A stretch of 64,000 bases of DNA from SURF-28 sp034521465. GTDB taxonomy: Bacteria; Bacteroidota; Ignavibacteria; Ignavibacteriales; Melioribacteraceae. The notes under the pieces are model-generated. The model was given only the letters and a program-made list of their open reading frames with translations. It was not told the origin of the DNA and made no database searches. The position numbers and the translations under genes were made by a program. The DNA lies in the NCBI GenBank assembly GCA_034521465.1, contig JAXHMN010000016.1:827218-891217 (forward strand), given 5' to 3'. Positions 28,949 to 38,614 of the stretch are shown piece by piece. The first letter of the stretch is position 1; the number at the start of each line of letters is the position of its first letter.

Positions 28949-29497
28949 ATGCCGGTAGATACAGATTTTGAATTAGTGAAAAAATTTTTAGCTGGTGACC
29001 AAACAGCATTCAATAAAATTGCTGCAAAGTACCAGAAAAAGATTTACTGGCATGCCCGGCGAATGATCGGCAACCATATTGATGCTGATGAAATTACCCA
29101 AGAGGTTTTGATTGTTCTTTATAATAAATTAGATACATTTAATTTTCAGTCAAAACTTTTTACATGGATTTATAAAATAACATCTACAAGAAGTCTTAAT
29201 TATATCAAAAGGAAAAAAGTTAAACGGTTTTTATTTCTTGATGATGAAAATGTTAAGGAAATTCAATCTAATTCGGATATTATTCAAAACCTTGAATCAA
29301 AAGAAAAAATTGAAAAGCTGGATAAAATTTTACAAAAAATACCCGAAAAGCAGAGAGAGGTTTTTATTATGCGTCAATTCAACGAACTGAACTATTCCGA
29401 AATTGCTGAAATAACAAACAAAAGCACCGGCGCTCTAAAAGCAAATTACTTTCATGCATTGAAGAAAGTAACGGAGATGATGGAAAATGAAGAATAA
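28949..29497 (+). CDS. ECF-type RNA polymerase sigma factor
   Basis: A sigma-70 family factor of about 182 residues. Region 2 shows AAKYQKKIYWHARRMIGNH, DEITQEVLIVLYNKL and FKSKLFTWIYKI-like sequence, and region 4 has IPEKQREVFIMRQFNELNYS with the helix-turn-helix IAEITNKSTGALKANY. I chose ATG 28949 with AGGG five bases before it; a TTG at 28931 also keeps frame. It overlaps the next gene, a one-helix membrane protein that is its likely anti-sigma factor. It probably controls the envelope genes around it. Confidence 0.92.
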   Translation: MPVDTDFELVKKFLAGDQTAFNKIAAKYQKKIYWHARRMIGNHIDADEITQEVLIVLYNKLDTFNFQSKLFTWIYKITSTRSLNYIKRKKVKRFLFLDDENVKEIQSNSDIIQNLESKEKIEKLDKILQKIPEKQREVFIMRQFNELNYSEIAEITNKSTGALKANYFHALKKVTEMMENEE

Positions 29498-30101
29498 AAA
29501 TGAAATATTAAAATACTTATCGGATTTGATGTCAGAATCGGAAAAAGAGATTTTTGAGAGAAGATTAGCTACAGACACAGAATTAAGAAGCGAATTTGAC
29601 TTGCTGAAACTTAAACTCAGCTCATTAAAAGAGACCGCGGAAATAGAACCGGATTCGAGTTATTTTAATAATTTACTTCCTCGTTCATTAGAAAAAATTG
29701 ATGCCCGTAGTAAAAAGAGATCAAATTATTTGATACCCGCTTTCTCATTCGGCATCACTATTTTATTAATATTTTTGCTTAACCTTCCTTCGCTTGATGA
29801 AAAATCTTCACAGAATAATTTTGGGGATATCGACTTTGCTCAGTTAATTGAAGAATCTGATTCGGAGGAATTGTTATCATTATTTGAAAGTAATTTCATC
29901 AATGATTATGTCTTTTACAGAAGCGGGAGTTATACTGAATTTATTGACTTAGAAAATGAAGATGAATTTTATTTACTGAGTGAAGGATCACTTGAAAATT
30001 TCTATTACGAAGCAGAAGCAGAGTATAATCCATTTTCTACAATAACCGACGAAGAAGCGGAAATCATTTATGAAGAATTGATAAATAAAAAAATCTTATA
30101 G
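29487..30101 (+). CDS. Putative membrane anti-sigma factor
   Basis: 204 residues. The N-terminal cytoplasmic part (about 1-75) has the zinc-free anti-sigma look (EILKYLSDLMSESEKEIFER). One transmembrane segment lies at about 86-104 (PAFSFGITILLIFLLNLPS), followed by an acidic periplasmic domain. It overlaps the sigma gene by 11 bases and is eight bases from a periplasmic helical protein gene. That arrangement is the main evidence for function. Confidence 0.7.
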   Translation: MKNKNEILKYLSDLMSESEKEIFERRLATDTELRSEFDLLKLKLSSLKETAEIEPDSSYFNNLLPRSLEKIDARSKKRSNYLIPAFSFGITILLIFLLNLPSLDEKSSQNNFGDIDFAQLIEESDSEELLSLFESNFINDYVFYRSGSYTEFIDLENEDEFYLLSEGSLENFYYEAEAEYNPFSTITDEEAEIIYEELINKKIL

Positions 30102-30109
30102 GAATAAAA

Positions 30110-30577
30110 ATGAAAAACAGTTTAATAATTTTGATACTACTTACATTTGCCGGTTCAATGTTTGCTCAAGATTATCCGAAGAAACATAAATGGAGCCCGA
30201 AAGAAAGGATGGAGCAATTAGAGAAGATAAAACTTCTCGAAGAAATGAACTTGGATGAACAAACGTCTATACGTTTCTTTTCACGGCGCGGAGAATTCAA
30301 AGATGCTCACAAATCTATTTTAGATCAAAGAGATTCTCTTTTGGATGAAGTAGAACTTGCGCTTAAGAAAGATAAAAGTAGAGATGAATTTGACTATAAA
30401 ACAGCAATTAATGATTTAATCGGAATCGAGAAAAAATTAATATCACACCGCGAAGAATTCATTAATTCATTATCCGATATTTTGACTACAGAACAAATCG
30501 CAAAATATATAGTATTTGAATCCAAATTTTTCCATCAAATAAGAGAATCACTTATGAAACGGAGGAGGGGAAAATAG
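30110..30577 (+). CDS. Periplasmic helical protein, Spy-like
   Basis: 155 residues with a signal peptide (cleavage near MFAQ, residue 20), then charged helices: KIKLLEEMNLDEQTSIRFFS and a long segment ending DILTTEQIAKYIVFESKFF. The LTTEQ segment recalls the LTxxQ motif of Spy-type proteins. As third gene of the sigma/anti-sigma operon it may be the sensory or effector partner. The function is inferred only from these similarities. Confidence 0.6.
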   Translation: MKNSLIILILLTFAGSMFAQDYPKKHKWSPKERMEQLEKIKLLEEMNLDEQTSIRFFSRRGEFKDAHKSILDQRDSLLDEVELALKKDKSRDEFDYKTAINDLIGIEKKLISHREEFINSLSDILTTEQIAKYIVFESKFFHQIRESLMKRRRGK

Positions 30578-30712
30578 GGATGAAATTTGACCTTTTATAA
30601 TTGGAACAATCATCGCTAAATTTAGTTAAAGAAAACAATAGGTGGTGATGTTACAAGAAAAGTGTGTTTGCAATTAATTACCGATTCCACTATTTTCGAA
30701 CTTATTTTTCCA

Positions 30713-30801
30713 GCGGAAGTGGTGAAATTGGTAGACACGCTATCTTGAGGGGGTAGTGCCTAACCACAGGCATGCGGGTTCAAGTCCCGCCTTCCGCACC
30801 A
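30713..30801 (+). tRNA. tRNA-Leu (anticodon GAG)
   Basis: A class II tRNA with acceptor stem GCGGAAG/CTTCCGC, anticodon loop TTGAGGG (anticodon GAG), a long variable arm and GGTTCAAGTCC as T-arm. The terminal ACCA at 30798-30801 is encoded. Confidence 0.95.
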
Positions 30802-30843
30802 CACATCTTAAAAAGTAATTTAAACAAAATCGGGTTGCAAAAA

Positions 30844-31602
30844 ATGAAAAAACTTATCTCAATTATTGGTGTCTTGTTTCTGTTAATATCTCTTAATGCA
30901 CAGAACGCAGAAATGAATCCAGAAGCGGCAAAAGCATACAACGAAGGAAACAAAATGTTGAAAGCCGGCAACTATAGCGGTGCTGTGGAAAAATATGATG
31001 CTGCTCTTCAAACTTCCGAAGATTACAGAATATATTATCAAATGGGTGTTGCGTTAAAGAAATTGCGCAAATTTGATGAGGCGATTGAAGCATATAAATC
31101 TGCACTCGAATCTAACCCGGATTTTGGAGCTTCCTATAACGGTTTGGGCGGTATTTACTATTCTCAAGGTCAATATCAAAAAGCAGCAGATGAGTTTTTG
31201 AAATTTAAAAATTCTACTGATAAAGAAAATCACAAAAGGACAGCCGATAAGTATATTTCTCTTTCTTATACAAAATTAGGCCTTGAAGCAAAACAAAACG
31301 GTAATTACAAAGCAGCAGAAAATTACCTTCTTGGAGCTGTCAAAAATTACAACTATGACGCAGCGTATTTAGCTCTTGCGGAAACATACGTTGAAACCGC
31401 TCAGTTTGAAAAAGCTCTCCGTGCTGCCGATAATGCCATTAATCATAGAGATAAAATCTCAAGAGGCGCTCCTTATTATTACAAAGGAAGAGCTTTCCAA
31501 GAATTGAATGATGAAGCAAAAGCAATTGAGAATTATAAAATTGCTGTTCAGGATGCACAATACAGAGATCTAAGTAATCATTATCTCAATGAATTGCAGT
31601 AA
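30844..31602 (+). CDS. Secreted TPR-repeat protein
   Basis: 252 residues. The start at 30844 gives a clean signal peptide (cleavage near LNAQ, residue 19); an earlier in-frame ATG at 30772 lies inside the tRNA gene and is rejected. At least five TPR units follow (AKAYNEGNKMLKAGNYSGAV, DYRIYYQMGVALKKLRKFDE, GASYNGLGGIYYSQGQYQKA and others). It is a protein-protein scaffold in the periplasm; the partner is unknown. It ends at a terminator. Confidence 0.85.
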   Translation: MKKLISIIGVLFLLISLNAQNAEMNPEAAKAYNEGNKMLKAGNYSGAVEKYDAALQTSEDYRIYYQMGVALKKLRKFDEAIEAYKSALESNPDFGASYNGLGGIYYSQGQYQKAADEFLKFKNSTDKENHKRTADKYISLSYTKLGLEAKQNGNYKAAENYLLGAVKNYNYDAAYLALAETYVETAQFEKALRAADNAINHRDKISRGAPYYYKGRAFQELNDEAKAIENYKIAVQDAQYRDLSNHYLNELQ

Positions 31603-31608
31603 TATTAT

Positions 31609-32299
31609 TTAGAAAGATTTCAAGAAGTGAAACCCCGTCAGGTATATTTTGACGGGGTTTTTTACTTTAAATCCGAAGTAAACTGTTGCAGAGTAATTAA
31701 GTGTTGAAAAAGTTTCTTCGCCTTCTTCTTTGCCAATTAAATTGTTGATATTATATTTAGCAGAAATATCAATATCGACCATAGGCAATATGCCGAAATC
31801 TAAACCACCGCCGATACCCATACCTGTTCTGTTTTCGCCGTCAAATGTTTGTTCGAAATTCGCCTTGTATGGCTGAGCTGATCTTAGTTTCTCACCGGAA
31901 TTAGCGTAAAATAAATCAACCGCCAAATAGGGCGAAATTGGACCGGGAATAAATGCATATTCGGCACCTACACCAAAGGTTAATAAACTTGATTCGGTTT
32001 CAACAGCTAACGGCGGCAGTACCGGGCACTATAGCGAATAACTTACCTTCGCCGGAAAAACTGGCATAAAGAACTTGACCGGTTATTGTCAACGGAATTA
32101 CGGGAAGTTTGAATTTCCCTTTTAATCCGTAATGCGGATGAGTACCGAAACCCATCCCACCGTTTTCAATGTCATCGGTTAAACCGTCGGGTCCGGTAAT
32201 AGTAGTAAGACCACCGGTAACACCGATTGAGATACTTTGTGCGTTCAATAAACCCGTGAAAATAAAAACTGTTGCGAAAATTATTAAAAATCTCCTCAC
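31609..32299 (-). CDS. Outer-membrane beta-barrel protein, one or two frameshifts
   Basis: The signal peptide MRRFLIIFATVFIFTGLLNAQ begins at 32299. Beta-strand pattern sequence follows (ISIGVTGGLTTITGPDG, VPLTITGQVLYASF-like). The frame breaks near 32020 and continues as LPPLAVETESSLLTFGVGA, AEYAFIPGPISPYLAVDLFY and STLNYSATVYFGFKV. Small barrels of this group usually end in an aromatic residue. Here the last 15 residues are read through the terminator stem at 31631-31659, so a second frameshift near the AAAGTAAAA run (about 31675) may have removed the true stop. The function is unknown. Confidence 0.7.
31631..31663 (+). terminator. Terminator after the TPR gene
   Basis: AACCCCGTCA at 31631-31640 pairs with TGACGGGGTT at 31650-31659, with T-run 31658-31663. 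It overlaps the predicted 3' end of the convergent beta-barrel gene. Confidence 0.85.
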
Positions 32300-32437
32300 G
32301 ATTCCTCCTGTTAAGTTTGATGATTGATTAGTTATGAATCTAATTTAATAAAATATTTCCTCTGATTTTACCATTATTTATAATCTTTTAGATGGGAATT
32401 CATTTAGTTATATTTGAGTCCAACATAACAAAAAATC

Positions 32438-33925
32438 ATAGTTAATATCATCGAATTATTATATTTAACCGGGCTTCTTTTAATCATCATTATTACCGCT
32501 GTTGTAACAGAATTTTTAACCGGCAAGAAATTTCTGCATCCGGAGATCGGTAGAAAAATTCTTCACTTCACATCCAGCATTTCCGCAGGGGTATCAGTCA
32601 TATTAACTGAAGATAAAGTGCTTCTGATTTTAATCGGTTCAGTTGCGGCAATAGTTACATTTTTGTTGGTCAAGTTTAATATTTTTAAATCAATTCATGG
32701 TCAAAGAGCCAAAAGCTGGGGTATATTCTTTCTGCCTTTAGTATACACTTTGCTTATTTTGTTTTTATTCCCCGGAAACAAAACAGTAGTATTTGCATCA
32801 TTGATAATTTTAGGAATATCCGATTCGCTTGCGGCAATTTTTGGTACACTCACAGCGAAAAAATATTATCAACTTACCGGGGATAATAAATCAATTACCG
32901 GCTCTGCTATTTTTTTTCTCTCTACATTTGTGATAGTAGTTTTTCTTAGCGGGACTCAATTTTCTCAATATGAATTACTGATTCATTTAGTTGAACCTCT
33001 CGATGTTTTGTTGGCAGCAATATCCATCGGATTGATACTCACGGCAATTGAGGCAATTTCCTCAAAAGGTACCGACAATTTGACAGTGCCATTATTCGGG
33101 GCTATTCTTTTATTAGCAATGAATGAAAATCCCGGTAGTGAGTTTGTTCTAAATTTCTTTACCGGAATCATCATGGCGGCTTTAGTCGCTTTACTTTCAA
33201 TTAAATATAAATTTTTAACTCCAAGCGGCAGTACGGCAACTTTTATTTTAGCCGGGTTTATTTTTGGTTTCGGCGGGTGGAAGTGGAGTATTCCGATTAT
33301 GGCATTTTTTATTCTTTCGAGTATTCTTTCCAAAGTAAGAAAGAATGCTAATAAAGAGGTTGAAACATATTTTGAAAAAACAGGTACACGGGATTATTTG
33401 CAGGTCTTTGCAAATGGTGGTTTGGGTGGTTTATTAGTCATCTATAATCAGTTTTCATACTCGGAACTTAATTATTACATTTATCTGGCGTCATTAGCCG
33501 CGGTTTGTGCAGATACGTGGGCAACGGAAATAGGAACATTGCGAAAACGAAATACGTATAACATTTTGAACTTCAAAAAAATTGAACAAGGTATTTCAGG
33601 GGGCATTTCATTTGTCGGTACACTGGGCGCATTTCTCGGCAGTTTAGTAATTGCCCTCTCAGGCTTTTTTTGGATAGAAGCAAACTGGTTTTATTATTTT
33701 CTGTTGATGATCATTGCCGGTTTATTCGGAAGTTTCTTTGACAGTTTACTTGGGGCAACATTCCAATCGCAAGGTCAATGCAGTGTTTGTTCGAAGATAA
33801 CAGAAAAGGAAATTCACTGCGGTGAAGCAACAACGCATTACAGAGGAGTTAAGTGGCTGAACAATGATGCAGTAAATTTTTTGGCGGGAGTTTCTTCCGG
33901 TTTATTCATTTTACTAATTTTCTAA
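32438..33925 (+). CDS. DUF92-family membrane protein with dolichol-kinase-like N-part
   Basis: A polytopic protein with about 12 membrane segments. The N-terminal half has FLHPEIGRKILHF and LGISDSLAAIFGTL, as in CDP-alcohol or dolichol kinase-like proteins, and the C-terminal half is DUF92 (TPSGSTATFILAGFIFGFGG, CADTWATEIG, FDSLLGATFQSQ). The first standard start is GTG 32618, but the frame is open to 32429 and the N-terminal 60 residues are conserved-looking. I therefore place the start at ATA 32438 or accept a lost ATG. It may act in phytol or isoprenoid phosphate metabolism, as its relatives do; this is inferred. Confidence 0.75.
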   Translation: MVNIIELLYLTGLLLIIIITAVVTEFLTGKKFLHPEIGRKILHFTSSISAGVSVILTEDKVLLILIGSVAAIVTFLLVKFNIFKSIHGQRAKSWGIFFLPLVYTLLILFLFPGNKTVVFASLIILGISDSLAAIFGTLTAKKYYQLTGDNKSITGSAIFFLSTFVIVVFLSGTQFSQYELLIHLVEPLDVLLAAISIGLILTAIEAISSKGTDNLTVPLFGAILLLAMNENPGSEFVLNFFTGIIMAALVALLSIKYKFLTPSGSTATFILAGFIFGFGGWKWSIPIMAFFILSSILSKVRKNANKEVETYFEKTGTRDYLQVFANGGLGGLLVIYNQFSYSELNYYIYLASLAAVCADTWATEIGTLRKRNTYNILNFKKIEQGISGGISFVGTLGAFLGSLVIALSGFFWIEANWFYYFLLMIIAGLFGSFFDSLLGATFQSQGQCSVCSKITEKEIHCGEATTHYRGVKWLNNDAVNFLAGVSSGLFILLIF

Positions 33926-33931
33926 TTACTT

Positions 33932-36914
33932 ATGAATGATAAAATAAAATTACTTTTTCTTATTTCAATTCTGTTTTTTGTGTCTGTATTAAAGGCGGAG
34001 TTACCTTCTGAGCGTTATAATGCCGCGATGAATTTATTTAATAATGCAGAGTATTCAAAAGCGCAATCTCTTTTCTTAAAAATTATATCCGATGGAACTG
34101 TAGATCAATCTATAAAAGCAACTGCTCAGTTTTATTCAGCCGAGAGTTACTTTTTGTCAAATGATTACGATGCAGCCGTATCAACATTTGAAAATTTTAT
34201 CGGAAATTATTTTTCATCATCGCTGCGTGATAGAGCTTTATACAGATTAGGAACTATTTATTTTAACAATGACAATTTTGCCAAAGCAAAAGACCGGCTT
34301 TTTGAACTGGTTAACAATCACCGTTCTAGTGAATTTTATGGCTCTGCGTTATACATAATCGGGGAAAGTTACGTTGCGGAAAAGCAGTATACTCAAGCGT
34401 TGCGTTATTTAAGTGATGCGGCAGCAAATGAATCCACAAATCAATTCTTAGCAAATTCAATTTATTCTCTCGGCAATACATACGAACAGCTCGGTGAATT
34501 TGAAAAGGCAGTTGAGCAGTACGATGAAATACTATCCTATTACAGAGAGAGTGATCTTCTGCCGCTGGCTCAATTAAGAATTGGGGCAAGCTATTTTAAC
34601 CTGCGAAAATATGATAATGCCGTAATTGAATTATCCGATCCAAGAATTAAAGAATTAAGAGATGAAAAAGAATCCGAGGCATTAATGCTGTTGGCAAATT
34701 CCTTTTTAAAACTTCGGGAATATGAAAATGCAAAAGGAATTTTTAATGAGTTGATATCGAAAAATCCGGACCTTTCAAATGAAGAGGATATTGAGTTTGC
34801 GTTAGCGAAGATAAATTTCCAAAGCGGTAATTACGAGGATGCTTATGATTCTTTTGTTAAACTCTTAGCTGCAACGTCTGATTCGATTGCAACTACTTCA
34901 CTTTATCTCGCTGCTGAATCAAAACGATATTCCGGTAAAGAATCCGAAGCTCAAGATCTTTACAAAAATTTTTTGGACAACTACCCAAACCATTATTTAA
35001 GCGAACATGTTGCACTGAATTTAGCAACTAGTTATTACATGCAAGGCATGACAAACAGAGCTGTGCAATATTTGGCCGATTTAGGTACATCAAGCAATCA
35101 ATCTATTCAAGTTAAAGCATTAACATTGCTTGGTGAAATTGAATTTAACGGAAACAATTATCAAAAAGCACTTGACTTATTTTCGGCTGCAATCGATGAA
35201 CAAGGGGAAGTAAACGAACAATTATATGATGCTGTTTTGGGTAAGGGTATTTCTCAATATCACTTGGATCAATTCCAAAATTCTGTTGAAACGCTGCAAG
35301 AACTTAACAGCGCTTCGCAAAACTATCAAAGAAGTAAAACCAATTTTTATTTAGCGGAAGCAAAATTTGCATTAGGTGATTTTCAGAGTGCGGTTACATA
35401 TTATAACAGAGTTAATATTGACGCAAGCAGTGTTGGCACGCAAACACTTTTCGGCAAAGCGTATGCTTACTATAATTTAAGAGACTATGCAAATGCAATC
35501 TATTACTTCAACGAATTTATTTCGAGAGCTTGGGATTCCGAAAGAATAACCGAAGCCAAATTAAGGTTAGCCGATAGCTTTTACGGTACAAAAAATTTCG
35601 AGAGATCGAGCCAAATTTATTCTGAAGTTTTCTCTGACTCAAAGCAGAAGCTGGATAACGACTACGCACTCTATCAATTTGGACAAGCTCTTTTCTATTC
35701 TGATAAAACCAATCAAGCAATTAGCAGGTTTAGAGAATTACAGAATAGATTTCCGCGGTCGAGTTATGTTGATGAATCCCAATATCTGATTGGTTGGATA
35801 AATTTTAAGAACAGCAATTTTAATGATGCAATCAGTGAATACAAAATAATGCTTAATAAATATCCGAATTCACCTATAGTACCGATTGCACTTTATTCTA
35901 TTGGTGATTCATATTTTAACTTAGCCGAATACGATAGTTCGGTTGCATACTATAACCGGCTAATTGAAAATCATCAAAACTCTCCTTATGTATTTGATGC
36001 TGTTAACGGAATCCAATATGCATACATCGCAAAAGATCAACCGGAATATGCGGTTGCATTCTTGAAAAGATTTGTTTTGCTTAATCCGAATTCAAGTATA
36101 AGCGATAAAGTTAAATTTATGCAAGGCGACGTACATTTCAGCCTTGGCGAATATGATAAAGCACGAGAAGCATACGGAGAATTCATCAATCAATTTCCAA
36201 ACAGTAAACTTATACCCGAAGCACATTACTGGATGGGCAAATGTTATGAGCTGCTGGGTGTTGATTTAGAAGCGATCGATAATTTCAAACTTGTAGTCGA
36301 TAAATATCTTAATTCGGAAGTTGGAATTGATGCGGCAATTGAGCTTGGAAACACATATAAAAAACTTAACATGAATAATCAAGCTATTGATCTTTACGAT
36401 AGTGTACTTGATAAAATCGGTAACAATAAAAGAGCTCCCGAATTATTATTTGCCAAAGCTGAAATTTTAATTGAGACTGAAAATCTTGCCGATGCTTATG
36501 AAACTCTAGATTTTATTCTTAATTATTATGACGGAACTTTATTTGCCGACAAAGCTAAAGTTGAACTGGGTGTTCTTGAGTTAGAACGCGGTGGATATGA
36601 AAATGCAGAGATTCTTTTCAGTGAGCTTGGAGCTAAGCGTACAGATGACATTGGAGCAAAAGCTCAATATTATTACGGGTAACACTTTTCGAACAAGAAA
36701 AATTAAATCAAGCAATTTCCGCGTTTGTTAGAGTGCGTTCGGTCTTCGGAGCATACGATGAGTGGTTTACAAAATCATTACTGAAATTAGGCGATACATA
36801 TGTAAAACTCAGATGATAAAAAGAACGCACGTGATATGTACCGTGCGGTTATTTCCAAACATAAGAACGACGATTACGGAAGAGAAGCTCAACAAAAATT
36901 AAATAACCTTATGA
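33932..36914 (+). CDS. Large periplasmic TPR protein, frameshifts near the 3' end
   Basis: A signal peptide (cleavage near LKAELP, residue 22) and about 20 TPR-like units run over 900 residues (AEYSKAQSLFLKII, SSLRDRALYRLGTIYFNNDN, VPIALYSIGDSYFNLAEYDS). The first frame stops at 36682 after AQYYYG. VTLFEQEKLNQAISAFVRVR continues one frame over, and DKKNARDMYRAVISKHKNDD in a third, so two indels lie near 36680 and 36815. The end is placed at the TGA overlapping the next ATG (36912-36914). It resembles YbgF/BamD-type scaffolds and starts a TonB/Tol-like operon. Confidence 0.8.
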
Positions 36915-38605
36915 AAAAATTATTAGCTATAATATTACTGCCGCTTTTTGTCGCAGCACAGAGTCAGCAAAGTCAAAGTATTGAATTGCCGGAATTTGTG
37001 ATAACCGGACAGCAAAAAATATCTCTGCCGATTATGAAAAAATCAAAAGCTAAACCGGTACAACTCTTCTCGAAAGATGTTCAATATCAAACCTTCACAC
37101 TGGATCAGTTTTCTTTAACTACCGTATCTATGCCGGTTCGACAACCTGCGCTTTTGTTTAAGGAGACAAAGAGCTATAACAATCATCTGGTACTTGGCGC
37201 CGGTCAATATACTTTGCCGACCGGACATTTTTATTTTTCGCAGCCATTCAGCAATGCAAAACTATATGCTAATTTGAAAGGCGTTAATATAAAAGACTAC
37301 GAAGAATATGCCGATTATAATAGATCTTATATTAATCTGGGCAGCGAATTTTACATTTCTCGTACTTCTTCATTTTTACCTTATGCGATAATTGGTGTTG
37401 ACGCAGAGTTTGATAGAAGGGAATTTCATTTTTACAGTAATTTAAGACAACCAGGATCAACTCCCGCACGAAGAGAACTGCAAAGAGGAAAAGCCAAAAT
37501 ATCACTTTCAAATTATGCGGATGATATATTTGATTATCAATTTACTGCCGGTGGAAATTATCTTAATATAATGGGAACAAATATTGAAGAAATACTTTTT
37601 GATATTAAGGCAGATACTCGAATAAAATATTCCGACTTTTCACTATTACTTGGCGGAGAATATAAATTACAGCAACTTGATAAAAATTTGTTAAATGAAA
37701 ATTATAATTTCGTTTTTGCGAAGGGCGCTTTGGAATATCATCTTAACAGCAAAATGAAAATATTTGCCGGTGCTAAATATTATCTTGCCGATGTGAGAGA
37801 AGTTGTTAATCCACTCTTTATAAATCCAATGAGTAAGCAGAACGAAAGTTTAATATACCCATTTGGCGGTTTAGATTACTCAGTATCAAATATGCTTTCG
37901 ATAAATGTTAAATATGACCCTTATGCGGTCTATTCAACAATTAATGATTTTTTGAATAAGAATAGATTTACTTTTGTCGGGAATAAATTATTAGATCATT
38001 CCAGTTTTATTTTATTTGATAATAATCTCAAAAAAGTTAATCATCATATTAATGCTTCTCTGAAATTTGGCTATAAAAAATATTATGAAGTAACGGTTGG
38101 TGCAACTTTCTCCAAAATTGATAATCAATCTTATTTTACAAATGATTATACCTACAATCCCACAATTGCACAACCGGAATTCTTTTATGTTGATAGAGTA
38201 AGTGATGTAACCGGATATTCATTATACGCTAATGCTCTATATCATTTAGGACCATTCGGTTGGTTCTACGGTGATGCTAAATTTGAAGTATTGGAAACCA
38301 GCTCTAATAAAAGAATTCCGTATAAACCATTGTTGTCATTGGATGCTGCATATGGTTATAAATTCGACTTTGGACTTTCAGCCGAGATTAAAGTAAAATA
38401 CCGATATAAATATTATAGGGATATTGCTAATAGTGGCTTATTAGATGATTACATAAATTTAAGCAGTGAACTAAAATATTCCTTGACCGGTAATTTTGAT
38501 TTAACTCTACAATTGAATAATCTATTGAACAGAGATCAGGAATTATGGTCCGGATATTTAGAACCGCCGTTTGATATAATAGCGGGATTTGATTTTAGAT
38601 TTTAA
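36911..38605 (+). CDS. Outer-membrane beta-barrel protein with TonB-box-like start
   Basis: 565 residues. The start ATG 36911 opens a signal peptide (MKKLLAIILLPLFVAAQ). Right after it comes ELPEFVITGQQK, which resembles a TonB box or plug linker, and no plug domain is seen. The rest is strand-rich and ends with FDIIAGFDFRF, the terminal Phe of outer-membrane barrels. It is followed by HU-SPOR, ExbB, ExbD and TonB genes in the same direction, so energised uptake or export through this barrel is a reasonable inference. Confidence 0.75.
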   Translation: MKKLLAIILLPLFVAAQSQQSQSIELPEFVITGQQKISLPIMKKSKAKPVQLFSKDVQYQTFTLDQFSLTTVSMPVRQPALLFKETKSYNNHLVLGAGQYTLPTGHFYFSQPFSNAKLYANLKGVNIKDYEEYADYNRSYINLGSEFYISRTSSFLPYAIIGVDAEFDRREFHFYSNLRQPGSTPARRELQRGKAKISLSNYADDIFDYQFTAGGNYLNIMGTNIEEILFDIKADTRIKYSDFSLLLGGEYKLQQLDKNLLNENYNFVFAKGALEYHLNSKMKIFAGAKYYLADVREVVNPLFINPMSKQNESLIYPFGGLDYSVSNMLSINVKYDPYAVYSTINDFLNKNRFTFVGNKLLDHSSFILFDNNLKKVNHHINASLKFGYKKYYEVTVGATFSKIDNQSYFTNDYTYNPTIAQPEFFYVDRVSDVTGYSLYANALYHLGPFGWFYGDAKFEVLETSSNKRIPYKPLLSLDAAYGYKFDFGLSAEIKVKYRYKYYRDIANSGLLDDYINLSSELKYSLTGNFDLTLQLNNLLNRDQELWSGYLEPPFDIIAGFDFRF

Positions 38606-38614
38606 TAAACAATT

